Shown here one piece after another: positions 51,461 through 60,192 of a DNA stretch of 64,000 nt. The stretch is from positions 1-64,000 of the forward strand of contig BJHQ01000017.1 of the NCBI GenBank assembly GCA_014193115.1, in the 5' to 3' direction. This stretch comes from Planctomycetota bacterium (lineage in GTDB: Bacteria; Planctomycetota; UBA11346). How positions within the stretch are numbered: the first letter of the stretch is position 1; each line of letters begins with the position of its first letter. The notes beneath the pieces are model-generated. The model was not told the origin of the DNA, did not search any database, and saw only the letters and a list, made by a program, of their open reading frames with translations. A program made the translations under genes and the position numbers.

Positions 51461-52492
51461 ATGCCCAGATCGATCTTCGTCCTCATTCTCTTGCTGCCAA
51501 TGATCCTGTCTGCTGCTGACGGGAAAATCGCCAGCAGGACGACTGAAAACCTCGACATCCCGGCCCTCGACCAAGGCATCACCCTGCGCCTGAAACGGCT
51601 CCCGGCTGCGCCGGCTGCGCAACCGTCGCCGAAGCGCGCCGTGCTGTTGGTGCATGGCGCCTTCTTCCCGTCATCGACGGTCTATGACATCGACCTGCCT
51701 GGTGGCACCTGGCTGGCTCATCTGGCGGCCCGCGGCTTCGACGCCTACGCCCTCGACATCCGCGGCTATGGCTCATCCACCAGGCCCGCCTTCATGGACG
51801 GCCCGCCTGGGCCCTATGTCCCATTCGCCACCACCGCCGACGCCATCCGCGATGTCGAAGCGGCGGTCGCCGTCATCCGCGCGCGGAGCGGCGTGACCCA
51901 GGTCGACCTCCTCGGCTGGTCGTGGGGTGCCGCCATCGTCGGCGGTTTCGCCACAAGCCATCCCGATCTGGTCGGTCATCTGGTGCTCTATGCACCGGCT
52001 TGGCTGCCACGGACGCCACCGAAGGATCCGCCTCAGGCACCGAAGAATTATCGAACGTTCGATCATGACGGCGCGCGGACACGGGTGCTCAACGGCGTTC
52101 CGCCCGATCGCATCGAAGAGATCAATCCCACGGCCTGGTTCGAACGCTTTTGGGCTGCAAACCTGATCGTCGACGCGGTCGGCGCCCAGCGCACGCCGCC
52201 GGTCGTGCGCGCTCCGTCGGGAGTGAGCCAGGACGCCATCGAGTTCTGGAGCAAAGGCGTGCCCACCTGGCGTCCCCAAGAGGTCCTCGCTCCGACCCTG
52301 ACCATCGTCGGCGAGTGGGACCGCAATACTCCCACCGCGATGGCGGAGGATGTGCATGCCCTGCTCATCAAGGCCAAGGATCGTCGGTTGAAAATAGTGC
52401 CGGAAGGAACCCATTTCCTGGCCCTGGAGAAGAACCGGTTGCAGCTCTTCGACGAGGTCAGCGCGTTTCTCTCCGGCACCACGCCGCGATGA
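51461..52492 (+). CDS. Exported alpha/beta hydrolase
   Basis: A 343-residue alpha/beta hydrolase with a signal peptide in residues 1-19 (IFVLILLLPMILSAAD). The oxyanion region is LLVHGAFFPSS; triad Ser154 in GWSWGAA, Asp287 in GEWDRNTP and His318 in EGTHFLALEK. It probably acts in the periplasm on an ester or lactone. An ATG three codons upstream (51452) is the alternative start. Its stop overlaps the MOSC gene start (ATGA). Substrate unknown. Confidence 0.87.
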   Translation: MPRSIFVLILLLPMILSAADGKIASRTTENLDIPALDQGITLRLKRLPAAPAAQPSPKRAVLLVHGAFFPSSTVYDIDLPGGTWLAHLAARGFDAYALDIRGYGSSTRPAFMDGPPGPYVPFATTADAIRDVEAAVAVIRARSGVTQVDLLGWSWGAAIVGGFATSHPDLVGHLVLYAPAWLPRTPPKDPPQAPKNYRTFDHDGARTRVLNGVPPDRIEEINPTAWFERFWAANLIVDAVGAQRTPPVVRAPSGVSQDAIEFWSKGVPTWRPQEVLAPTLTIVGEWDRNTPTAMAEDVHALLIKAKDRRLKIVPEGTHFLALEKNRLQLFDEVSAFLSGTTPR

Positions 52493-53211
52493 CCAGCGGA
52501 GTGTCAGCGACCAACGGATTGGTCGCCGCGATCTGGCGCTACCCGGTAAAATCGCTGGGCGGAGACTCGCTGGACGCGTGTGACTTGTCGGAGCACGGCT
52601 TCGCCGATGACCGTGCCTGGGCGCTCTATGGCGCCGATGGCAAGATCGGCAGTGGCAAGAACACCAGGCGGTTCCGGACCATGGCGCGGTTGCTGGAACT
52701 TGGTTCGACTCGAACCGCCGACGGGGTAAGCGTACGATTCCCTCACGGACCTCCGGTACTCGGCCCAGGTCCGGACCTTGACGCGGCCCTGTCGCGTTGG
52801 GTTGGCGAACCGGTGACGGTGCGCCCGGAAAGCAACATCCGTCATCACGATTCCAAGCCAGTGCATATCATCAGCACTTCCTCCCTCGCCTGGCTTGGGC
52901 GTGCACTGGGTGATGACACGGCAGCCGATCCGCGTCGTTTCCGCGCCAATCTGGTGGTGGAATTCGGAGGCGATGCAGCGCGGCCCGAAGAGGCCTGGAT
53001 CGACCGCCGCCTTGCCATCGGAGGAGCCGTGCTGCGGGTGGTCGAGCGGACAGCGCGTTGCGTCATGGTCGGCACGACCCAGCGCGATCTGCCCGCCGAT
53101 GCACGCCTGCTCCGCGCTCTGGCCCAGGAAAACCACGGCTGCCTGGGCGTGTACGCAGAGGTCGAGGCTGGCGGCACCATCCGCTGCGGCGATACGATCC
53201 GCGTCACCTGA
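52489..53211 (+). CDS. MOSC domain protein
   Basis: A 240-residue protein with the MOSC N-terminal beta-barrel (VAAIWRYPVKSLGGDSLDAC, FADDRAWALYG) and the MOSC sulfur-carrier domain (FRANLVVEFGG, VVERTARCVMVGTTQRDLP). The Cys of TARCVM is where MOSC proteins bind the molybdenum cofactor or sulfur. Relatives (YcbX, YiiM) reduce N-hydroxylated compounds. Translationally coupled to the exported hydrolase. A molybdenum-dependent detoxification role is likely; substrate unknown. Confidence 0.87.
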   Translation: MTSGVSATNGLVAAIWRYPVKSLGGDSLDACDLSEHGFADDRAWALYGADGKIGSGKNTRRFRTMARLLELGSTRTADGVSVRFPHGPPVLGPGPDLDAALSRWVGEPVTVRPESNIRHHDSKPVHIISTSSLAWLGRALGDDTAADPRRFRANLVVEFGGDAARPEEAWIDRRLAIGGAVLRVVERTARCVMVGTTQRDLPADARLLRALAQENHGCLGVYAEVEAGGTIRCGDTIRVT

Positions 53212-53278
53212 CGCTGGCCCATTCCCAGCTGACCTGGCTGGCATGCTCTGCGCTCAGCCACGCCTCAGGAGCCTCAAC

Positions 53279-54052
53279 ATGGACCTTGGACTACGTGATA
53301 AAGTCGCCCTCATCACCGGCGGCAGCGATGGCCTCGGCCGGGCGACGGCCGAGCTGCTCGCCGCTGAAGGCGTCCAGGTGGTCATCGTCGCCCGGCGGCG
53401 CGAGCCGCTGGAGCAGGTGGCCGCGGGCATCCGCAGCCAAGGCGGATCGGTGCTGGCGCTGGTCGGCGATGTGACGGTGCCCGCCGAGGTGGAGCGCTTC
53501 GTCGCTGAGGCCGCCAACCATTTCGGTCGCCTCGACATCGTGGTCAACAACGCCGGCACCTCGGCCGCGCAGCCATTCGACCAGGTCACCGACGCGATCT
53601 GGCAGCAGGACCTCGACCTCAAGCTGTTCGCAGCGATCCGCGTCACCCGCGCCGCTCTGCCGCATTTGCGCAAGCAACGCGGCGGGCGGATCATCAACAT
53701 TACGACCGTCGGCGGCAAACAGCCCGGTGCGAAGTCCGTGCCGACCTCGGTCAGCCGGGCAGCGGGCCAGGCGCTGACCAAGGCGCTGTCGAAAGAGCTC
53801 GCAGCCGATGGGATCCTGGTCAACACCGTCGCCGTGGGGGTGTTCAAGAGCGGTCAGCAGGAGCGCGGTGCGGCGCGGCAGAACCTGCCAATCGATGATC
53901 ACTACCGCGCCATCGGCAAAAACGTTCCCCTCGGCCGGGTCGGCGAACCGCAGGAGGTCGCCGCGGTGGTCGTCTTCCTGGCCTCGGCTGCGGCGAGCTA
54001 TGTCACCGGCACCAGCATCAACGTCGATGGCGGCACCTCGGCGGTGCTCTGA
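53279..54052 (+). CDS. Divergent SDR family protein lacking Tyr-x-x-x-Lys
   Basis: A 257-residue SDR-fold protein with intact cofactor motif TGGSDGLG, NNAG and the C-terminal YVTGTSINVDGG. The catalytic segment reads SVPTSVSRAAGQALTKAL, with Thr and Arg where Tyr and Lys are expected. It resembles the divergent SDR at 6464. The ATG at 53279 has CAGGAG upstream; the frame back to 52895 overlaps the MOSC gene. It may be an NAD(P)-binding protein with altered chemistry. Confidence 0.85.
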   Translation: MDLGLRDKVALITGGSDGLGRATAELLAAEGVQVVIVARRREPLEQVAAGIRSQGGSVLALVGDVTVPAEVERFVAEAANHFGRLDIVVNNAGTSAAQPFDQVTDAIWQQDLDLKLFAAIRVTRAALPHLRKQRGGRIINITTVGGKQPGAKSVPTSVSRAAGQALTKALSKELAADGILVNTVAVGVFKSGQQERGAARQNLPIDDHYRAIGKNVPLGRVGEPQEVAAVVVFLASAAASYVTGTSINVDGGTSAVL

Positions 54053-54185
54053 ACCGGCCGCAGATGCCTGAGCAGCTGCACCGCGGGAGGATCGACCTCT
54101 GGCGCCGATTCTTTGGAGACAGGGCCTTTCCTGTCGAACCCGTCGCCCGTGCCAGGGATCGCACGGGATAGCCGTAGGAGCCACC

Positions 54186-54938
54186 ATGCCTGCCGCCTTC
54201 AAAGATCATTTCTCAGGACACGCCGCCGACTATCGCGCCAGCCGGCCGACCTACCCGGCAGCGCTGTTCACCTGGCTTGCGGCCAACGCGCCAGCCACAG
54301 CGACGGCGGTGGATCTCGGATGCGGGAATGGACAGGCATCTCGCGGCTTGGCGGACCATTTTGCCCAGGTCACCGCCCTCGACCCCAGCGCCGAGCAGAT
54401 CCGCCAGGCAGAGCCGCACCCGCGCATCGTCTACCGTGTCGCCCGAGCGGAGGCGACCGAGCTCGTGAAGAGCAGCGCCGACCTGGTGGTCGCGGCCCAA
54501 GCCTTCCATTGGTTCGATCATCCCCGGTTCTTCCCAGAGTTGACCCGCATCCTGCGTCCTGGCGGGCTGTTTGCCGCGATCACCTACTCCACTTGCACCA
54601 TCACTCCAGCCATCGATCAGGTAATCCAGGTGCTCTACCATGATCTGCTGGAGGAATTCTGGCCGCCAGAGCGACGCCATGTGGAGGATCGCTACCGCAG
54701 CCTGCCGTTTCCGCTGCGTGAGGTCGCCGTTCCGGCCATGGAACTGGTGGTGGACTGGAACCTGGTTCGCCTGCGCGACTATCTGGGGACCTGGTCGGCC
54801 CTGAAAGCCTGGCAGAAACAGCACGGAACCGATCCACGGCAGCGAATCGACACCGGCCTCTCCGGCGCCTGGGGTGATCCCAACCAGCTGCGCACCGTGC
54901 GTTGGCCGCTGGCGATCCGCGCCGGTCATGCGGCGTGA
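54186..54938 (+). CDS. Class I SAM-dependent methyltransferase
   Basis: A 250-residue methyltransferase: AVDLGCGNGQASRGLADHF (SAM motif I), ALDPSAEQIRQAE, VVAAQAFHWFDHPRFFPELTRILRPGG. It belongs to the Methyltransf_11 group near trans-aconitate methyltransferase-like proteins. GTAGGAG precedes the ATG. It is 133 bases after the SDR and 167 before the DinB-hydrolase fusion. Target unknown. Confidence 0.87.
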   Translation: MPAAFKDHFSGHAADYRASRPTYPAALFTWLAANAPATATAVDLGCGNGQASRGLADHFAQVTALDPSAEQIRQAEPHPRIVYRVARAEATELVKSSADLVVAAQAFHWFDHPRFFPELTRILRPGGLFAAITYSTCTITPAIDQVIQVLYHDLLEEFWPPERRHVEDRYRSLPFPLREVAVPAMELVVDWNLVRLRDYLGTWSALKAWQKQHGTDPRQRIDTGLSGAWGDPNQLRTVRWPLAIRAGHAA

Positions 54939-55061
54939 GGCCAAAGGTGGTGACGACCGCCGCGGTGCTGCTGCCTCCGCATCTGCATGCGACGGGTGTG
55001 GAATCGCTGATGTTTATGCAACAAATCGTGGTTCGATTCTGACCAATTCCGGCACTGTGAT

Positions 55062-55077
55062 GGGCACGCGATGCGCT
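55062..55077 (+). promoter_or_regulatory. Weak sigma-54-like element before the fusion gene
   Basis: GGGCACGCGATGCGCT: GG (55063-55064) and GC (55075-55076) ten bases apart, one mismatch in the -24 half and two in the -12 half. The start point would be near 55089, 17 bases before the ATG at 55106. Confidence 0.25.
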
Positions 55078-55105
55078 CAGTCCCGTCAACCCGCCCGGAG
55101 CACCC

Positions 55106-56410
55106 ATGTCCATCGCCGCCTTCCGCTACGAGTTCGAACGCTACGTCGCCATCATCGAGCAGGCATTTGACCAGCTCGACGATGCGCAACTGCTGAAGCA
55201 GCCATTCCCCGGCGGTACGTCGGTCACCGGCCTGCTCACCCATGCCTCGTCGTTCCTGACCGCGCGCTTCGCCGACCTGCTCAGCGTCGACAGCAACAAC
55301 CGGCCGTGGCGCGACCACCAGGCTGATCTCGCCAGCACCAAGTCACGTGCCATCGTGCGCTCTGAATGGGAAGTCGCGCTGGCCACCGTACGCGGTGAAC
55401 TTGCCCGGCTGCGCGACTCCGACCTCGGCGCGCCGCTGCGCCTCGGCAGCCATGACCCGCAACCGACCCTGGCCGAGGGACTCAGCCGCTTCGGTTCCCA
55501 CATCGCCTACCACGCTGGGCAGATCGTCAGTGCCGCGCGCGCCATCCTGGGCTCCGCCTGGAAGCCGCTGGCGGCGAAACCCCTGCGCCAACCCCTGGAG
55601 CATCATCTGGTCACCGGCGCCCACGGCCCAATCGGTGTCGCTGTCGCCCGTCCGACCGGCGCCGGCCCCCATCCAGCGGTGATCATCGGCCAGGAAGGCC
55701 TGGGCGTCACCGGACATTTGCTGGGCCTGGCCCACCGTTTCGCCCAAGCCGGCTATCTGGCAGTGGTGCCCGATCTGTACAGCCGGGACCTGGCCCGACG
55801 CAACCTTCACGAAACCGAGGTACTGGCCTACCTGCCCTTGGCCCGCAACGCCGACCCGGCAGCGGCCATCGCCGCGCTGCCCGAGCGTCAGCAGGCCGCC
55901 GCCCGCCGGGTCGTCGGCTGGTTCGCTGGACGCGACACTGCCGCCTATGCCGGCGACTTCGCTGCCACCCTGGCGTGGACTGGGCAGCGTTCCGACGTGC
56001 GCGCCCAGCACCTCGGCGCCATCGGTTTCAGCTTCGGCGGTGGTCTGGTGGCGCAGCTCGCCGCCAGCGGTGCGCCACTTGCCGCGGCCGTGGTGGTCTA
56101 CGGACAGCTGCCCTCCGCGGCCCAGGCCGCTGGTCTGAAGGCGCCGGTCCTCGGCCACTTCGCTGGCGAGGATCAAGCCATCAACGCCAACATCCCGGCC
56201 TTCGCCGAGGCGGTGGCCAGCCGCGGCGGCAGCTTCGCCCACACCATCCACCCCGGCACAAAGCATGGTTTCTTCAGCGAAACCCGTCCGGTGTTCGATG
56301 CCGCGGCCAGTGAGCGGGTGTGGCAGAGCGTGCTCGGGTTCTATGCCACCCATCTGCAAGCGCGGAAAGCGGCAACGGCTGCTGCTTCCGTGGTTGCTGA
56401 AAAACGCTGA
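55106..56410 (+). CDS. DinB-like domain fused to a dienelactone hydrolase domain
   Basis: A 434-residue two-domain protein. Residues 1 to about 150 form a helical DinB/DUF1572-like domain (RYEFERYVAIIEQAFDQLDD, TSVTGLLTHASSFLT, and His in SHIAYHAGQIVSAAR). Residues about 160-420 are a dienelactone hydrolase: IIGQEGLGVTGHLLGLAHRF, nucleophile elbow GFSFGGG, Asp in AGEDQAIN and His in TKHGFFSE. The nucleophile is Ser instead of the usual Cys. It may couple a thiol or metal step to hydrolysis of an ester or thioester. Substrate unknown. Confidence 0.83.
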   Translation: MSIAAFRYEFERYVAIIEQAFDQLDDAQLLKQPFPGGTSVTGLLTHASSFLTARFADLLSVDSNNRPWRDHQADLASTKSRAIVRSEWEVALATVRGELARLRDSDLGAPLRLGSHDPQPTLAEGLSRFGSHIAYHAGQIVSAARAILGSAWKPLAAKPLRQPLEHHLVTGAHGPIGVAVARPTGAGPHPAVIIGQEGLGVTGHLLGLAHRFAQAGYLAVVPDLYSRDLARRNLHETEVLAYLPLARNADPAAAIAALPERQQAAARRVVGWFAGRDTAAYAGDFAATLAWTGQRSDVRAQHLGAIGFSFGGGLVAQLAASGAPLAAAVVVYGQLPSAAQAAGLKAPVLGHFAGEDQAINANIPAFAEAVASRGGSFAHTIHPGTKHGFFSETRPVFDAAASERVWQSVLGFYATHLQARKAATAAASVVAEKR

Positions 56411-56442
56411 GTCCAATCCGGCCCGGTGGACAACCGCATTGC

Positions 56443-56877
56443 ATGTACGAGATCACCTTTGACAGGTCGCGCTTCGATGTGGACGCGATCCATGCCTTCC
56501 TTACCCAGGCCTATTGGTCGGTAGGCATTCCTCGGTCAGTCGTCGAACGTGCGATCGCCGGATCGCTCTGCATCGGAGTGCTGGCCGGACATGAACAGGT
56601 CGGCTTCGCCCGCCTGATCACCGACAAGGCGACGATCGCCTGGCTGGCGGACGTGTACATCCTGCCAGCGCATCGCGGCAAGGGCCTGTCGCGCCGCATG
56701 CTGACGGCACTCTTCCAGCACCCGGAAGTGCAGGGGCTGCGGCGGCTGCAACTCGCAACCCGGGATGCGCACGGCCTCTATGCAAAGCTGGGGTTCAAGC
56801 CGCTCGCGCATCCCGATCGCTTCATGGAAGTGGTCGATCCGCAGATCTACACCCGCCAAGCAGCGAAAGTGAACTGA
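56443..56877 (+). CDS. GNAT family N-acetyltransferase
   Basis: A 144-residue GNAT protein: AYWSVGIPRSVVERAIAGSL, FARLITDKATIAWLADVYILPAHRGKGLSRRML with the acetyl-CoA loop, and ATRDAHGLYAKLGF. It is of the short YjdJ/AAC-like type. Its stop overlaps the tautomerase start by one base (TGATG), so they are coupled. Acceptor unknown. Confidence 0.88.
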   Translation: MYEITFDRSRFDVDAIHAFLTQAYWSVGIPRSVVERAIAGSLCIGVLAGHEQVGFARLITDKATIAWLADVYILPAHRGKGLSRRMLTALFQHPEVQGLRRLQLATRDAHGLYAKLGFKPLAHPDRFMEVVDPQIYTRQAAKVN

Positions 56878-57266
56878 TGCCTCACGTCCGAATCGAAGTG
56901 GTGCGCGGCTGGGCGGCGGACCTGAAGCCGGCTCTGATCAAGGCGGTGCACGGCGCCCTCGTTGAAGCCCTGCGTATCCCGACCTGGGACCGGGTGGTGG
57001 CGATCGTGGAGCACGCGCCAGAAGATTTCGCCATTCCGCCAAGGCGCGGGCCGCGCTTCACCGTGGTGTCGATAACGTTGTTCAGTGGTCGCACCATCGA
57101 CGCCAAGCGCGCACTTTACCGCGCGGTGGTGGGCAATCTGGCCCAGTTCGGCGTCCCAGCCGACGACGTGGTCGTGGTCCTCAACGAGCAGCCGCGGGAA
57201 AACTGGGGCGTCCGCGGCGGCGTGCCGGCCAGCGAGATCGAACTCGGATTCAAAGTGGATGTATAA
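56877..57266 (+). CDS. Tautomerase family protein with catalytic Pro
   Basis: A 129-residue tautomerase superfamily protein. It starts M-P-H-V-R-I-E-V, so Pro would become the catalytic N terminus after Met removal. It shares GRTIDAKRALYRAVVGNL and PRENWGVRGGVPASEIEL with the tautomerase at 44141, which has Ala in place of Pro. It is coupled to the GNAT gene. It may isomerise enol intermediates or remove halogen; substrate unknown. Confidence 0.87.
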   Translation: MPHVRIEVVRGWAADLKPALIKAVHGALVEALRIPTWDRVVAIVEHAPEDFAIPPRRGPRFTVVSITLFSGRTIDAKRALYRAVVGNLAQFGVPADDVVVVLNEQPRENWGVRGGVPASEIELGFKVDV

Positions 57267-57582
57267 TGCCAAGTCATCCGTCGCCCCACTGGGATAACTG
57301 AACAAGGACCTTCCCAACTGAGTGGTATTCCGGCGTTGCCGGAAGAGTCGGCTTCGCCGGCTGGAATCTTGTTTGAGCAGGGGTCGCCCGATCGACTGCC
57401 TAGGCCAGGGCTACGGCCCCGCCTTGCGGGCTTTCGTCCTCTCCCCGCACAGCCAGCGGACCTTCATCGAAAAACCAACTTCGACGCCGCGGTCAGAGCA
57501 GCTTCATCCCTTTGCTGGCATGTGGAAACGAACGTACTGGATATCTCTGTTTGCGACAGCGCCGCAGCAAAAGATCCGACGT
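57267..57582. other. 316-bp convergent intergenic region with hairpins
   Basis: Non-coding stretch between the tautomerase (plus) and ABC ATPase (minus) stops. It holds TTCCGGC-GTT-GCCGGAA (57328-57344), a perfect 7-bp stem, and next to it GTCGGC-TTC-GCCGGC (57347-57361, one wobble pair), plus CCCGC-CTT-GCGGG at 57418-57430. The tandem small hairpins probably end or protect transcripts from both sides. No gene seen. Confidence 0.5.
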
Positions 57583-58365
57583 TCAGGCGGCGTTGGAAAT
57601 GGTCTCGATGGTCTCTTCACGGAACTCTTCGAGCACGCTTTCGCGCACCTGCAAGAGATTGCAATCATTGCGCACCCGTGGGTGCGGCGTGGCCACCGGC
57701 ACGATGCGCTTGATGCGTCCGGGGCGAGGCTCCATCACCACGACCCGGTCGCCGAGGAAGATGGCTTCCTCGACATCGTGGGTCACCAGGATCATGGTGA
57801 TCCCCTCCACCTGCCAGATGCGCTGCAATTCAGCTTGCAGTTTGGCGCGGTTCAGCGCGTCCAGAGCACCGAACGGTTCGTCGAGGAGGAGGATTTCCGG
57901 ACGGTTGACCAGTGCGCGGGCGATGGCGACGCGCTGCGACATGCCGCCGGAGAGCTGATTGGGCCAGGCCTTCTCAAAACCTTGCAACCCGACCAGCTCG
58001 ACGTGCTGCTGGATCGCGTCCCGGCGCTCCGCCTTGGTCAGCGGAGAATTCTGCAATGCGAGTCCGATGTTGTCGGTCACCGACAGCCACGGGAACAGGC
58101 GGTGCTCCTGGAAGACGATGCCGCGGTCGAGGCTGGTACCGCGCAGTCGATGGCCATCGAGGAGGATTTCGCCTTCGTATTCGCCATCGAGTCCCATCAC
58201 CAGGCGGAGCAGGGTGGATTTGCCGCATCCGCTGTGCCCGACGATGCTCACGAACTCGCCAGGAGCGATATCGAGGGACACCCCGTCGAGCACCGTGAAG
58301 GCATTGCCGTTGACGGTGTATTGCTTGCGGATGTTGCGCAGGGTGAGGTGACCGGGCTTGGCCAT
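57583..58365 (-). CDS. ABC transporter ATP-binding protein (SsuB/NrtD type)
   Basis: A 260-residue ATPase of the nitrate/sulfonate/taurine class. Walker A GHSGCGKST (residues 43-51), VFQEHRLFPWLSVTDNIGLA, signature LSGGMSQR, Walker B ILLLDEPFGALD and THDVEEA. It is the last gene of the porin-SBP-permease-permease-ATPase operon and serves two permease genes. It may also energise uptake by the orphan SBPs elsewhere in the window. Confidence 0.94.
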   Translation of the reverse strand: MAKPGHLTLRNIRKQYTVNGNAFTVLDGVSLDIAPGEFVSIVGHSGCGKSTLLRLVMGLDGEYEGEILLDGHRLRGTSLDRGIVFQEHRLFPWLSVTDNIGLALQNSPLTKAERRDAIQQHVELVGLQGFEKAWPNQLSGGMSQRVAIARALVNRPEILLLDEPFGALDALNRAKLQAELQRIWQVEGITMILVTHDVEEAIFLGDRVVVMEPRPGRIKRIVPVATPHPRVRNDCNLLQVRESVLEEFREETIETISNAA

Positions 58366-58407
58366 GGCGATTCGATCCTAAATGGAGATTCGGGGGTCGG
58401 AGTGGGA

Positions 58408-59229
58408 TCAGGCGTTGGAGCGGGTTCGCCAGCGCAGCAGTCGGGTTTCGAGGCGGGTGGCGATGATCTGGACGGCAAAGCCGACCAGGCCGACCACCGT
58501 CACCCCGAAGATCACCTGCTCCATCAGGAAGCGCTCGCGGCCATCGATCATGATGTTGCCCAGGCCCGGACCGGCTTTGAGGAAATATTCTGCGCCCACC
58601 GTCGCCAGCCAGGCGTAGATCAGACCGAGACGGACACCGGTGAAGATCTGCGGGGTTGATGAAGGCAGGATGACCCGGCGGAAGGTCTGCCAACGGGTGA
58701 ATTCGAAGGCGCGGGCCACTTCGATGTGCTCCCGAGCGACGCTGCGTACGCCTTCATAGGTATTGAAGACGATGGGATAGAACACCGCCAGGGCGATGAA
58801 GATGACCTTGGCCGGTTCACCCATGCCGAACCATACGGAAATCAGCGGAATCCATGCGAACAAGGCGATCTGCTTCACGGTGTTGAGCGTTGGCGATACC
58901 AGGCGATCGCCAATGCGGGATGCTCCCAGAAGCACTCCCAGCACCAGACCGGCGAACCCGCCGAGGACGAAGCCTGACACCATGCGGGCGACACTGTAGC
59001 CCAGGCCTTCCCAGAGCACGTGGTGGGTCAGGTGGAACCAGGCTGTTTCCACCACTTTCCACGGTCCGACCAGGATGCGGGTATCGACCCAGTTGGCGCT
59101 GGTTGCCACCGTCCACAGAACGATGATTGCCACTGGCAGAGCCAGGCCCTGCCACAGCCGGGTCCGGGCGGCGACTGCCGCTGCTGCGCGGCGTAGTGCT
59201 GGGGTCGATGGGATGACCTGGACGGACAT
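58408..59229 (-). CDS. ABC transporter permease (SsuC/TauC type)
   Basis: A 273-residue permease with about six helices. Coupling loop ARAFEFTRWQTFRRVILPSSTPQI; central motif IALFAWIPLISVWFGMGEPAKV. It is the second of two different permease genes in the same operon, 64 bases after the first and 42 before the ATPase. Together they may form a heterodimeric channel, unlike the usual single-permease SsuC. Confidence 0.92.
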   Translation of the reverse strand: MSVQVIPSTPALRRAAAAVAARTRLWQGLALPVAIIVLWTVATSANWVDTRILVGPWKVVETAWFHLTHHVLWEGLGYSVARMVSGFVLGGFAGLVLGVLLGASRIGDRLVSPTLNTVKQIALFAWIPLISVWFGMGEPAKVIFIALAVFYPIVFNTYEGVRSVAREHIEVARAFEFTRWQTFRRVILPSSTPQIFTGVRLGLIYAWLATVGAEYFLKAGPGLGNIMIDGRERFLMEQVIFGVTVVGLVGFAVQIIATRLETRLLRWRTRSNA

Positions 59230-59271
59230 GTGGGCTTCCGATGGGAGATGCTACAGAGATGAAGGAGAAGC

Positions 59272-59312
59272 TCAGTAGGCGCTGCGGCGCTTGTCAGTAG
59301 GCGCTGCGGCGC
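59272..59312. repeat. 19-bp direct repeat duplicating a gene's 3' end
   Basis: TCAGTAGGCGCTGCGGCGC occurs at 59272-59290 and 59294-59312, three bases apart. The second copy contains the last codons and stop of the permease gene (R-R-S-A-Y-stop on the minus strand). The first lies just beyond the stop. This looks like a slippage duplication of the gene end; it lengthens the spacer to the next gene by 22 bases. Confidence 0.95.
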
Positions 59313-60151
59313 CAGCGCAGCAGGCGGCTTTCAGCGAATTGCAGGCCTTGATCGAGCAGCAGGCCGACGGCACCGATCACGATCATGGTGGCGATCACAA
59401 CATCGAGCTGGAAGAGCTGCCGGCCCCACACCATCAAGTATCCAATGCCTTCGCTGGAGGCCAACAGTTCGACCACGACCAAGGCCAGCCAAGCGTGGTT
59501 CAGCCCCTGACGGACTCCATTGAACAGGCTGGGCACCGCCGCCGGCAGGACGATATAGCGTACCACCTGCCAGCGGCTGAAACGGAACACGCTGCCGACT
59601 TCGAAGTAATTTTCCGGGATGTTCCGGATGCCCTGGACCGCGGCGATGGCGATGGGCACCAGGGTGGCCTTGGCGATGATGATGATCTTCAATGTTTCGC
59701 CGATGCCGACGAACATCATCAACAGCGGTATCCAACCGAGCGCCGGCACCAGGCTGATGGCGTTGAAGGTTGGATAGAGGTACGCGCGCACTGTTGGTGA
59801 AAGACCCATCGCCAGACCCAGGACCAGGCCAGCGATGCCCCCGATCAGGAAACCGTACAGCACGCGCAATGCGCTGATCCCCAGATTAGTTGTGATATCG
59901 CCGCTGGCGGTAAGGTCGACGAGCGTCCCCCAGACCACTGCCGGTGCGGGCAGGATCTGGGGTGAAATCCAATGCCAGGTCGACGCCGACTGCCAGGCAC
60001 CGAGTATCGCCAGCGGAAGCAGCAGGGGCAGGGTCAGGCCCAAACTCCAACTGCCAGATCGGCGCAGCAACCGTCCTGTCCAAGGGCGCTGCGCAGTCTT
60101 TGTTACCAGAACTTGCCGGGCAAGCGTGGTGGTATCAGCGGCGATACTCAT
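59294..60151 (-). CDS. ABC transporter permease (SsuC/TauC type)
   Basis: A 285-residue permease with about six helices. The coupling loop is EVGSVFRFSRWQVVRYIVLPAAVPSLFNG and the central motif FNAISLVPALGWIPLLMMFVGIGETLK. The first 30 residues are a polar cytoplasmic extension. It is clearly different in sequence from the second permease at 58408. It lies 41 bases after the SBP gene. Confidence 0.92.
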   Translation of the reverse strand: MSIAADTTTLARQVLVTKTAQRPWTGRLLRRSGSWSLGLTLPLLLPLAILGAWQSASTWHWISPQILPAPAVVWGTLVDLTASGDITTNLGISALRVLYGFLIGGIAGLVLGLAMGLSPTVRAYLYPTFNAISLVPALGWIPLLMMFVGIGETLKIIIIAKATLVPIAIAAVQGIRNIPENYFEVGSVFRFSRWQVVRYIVLPAAVPSLFNGVRQGLNHAWLALVVVELLASSEGIGYLMVWGRQLFQLDVVIATMIVIGAVGLLLDQGLQFAESRLLRWRRSAY

Positions 60152-60192
60152 GAATGGTCAAAGTCCGGAAGGGTGGAGACAACGATCGTCTG

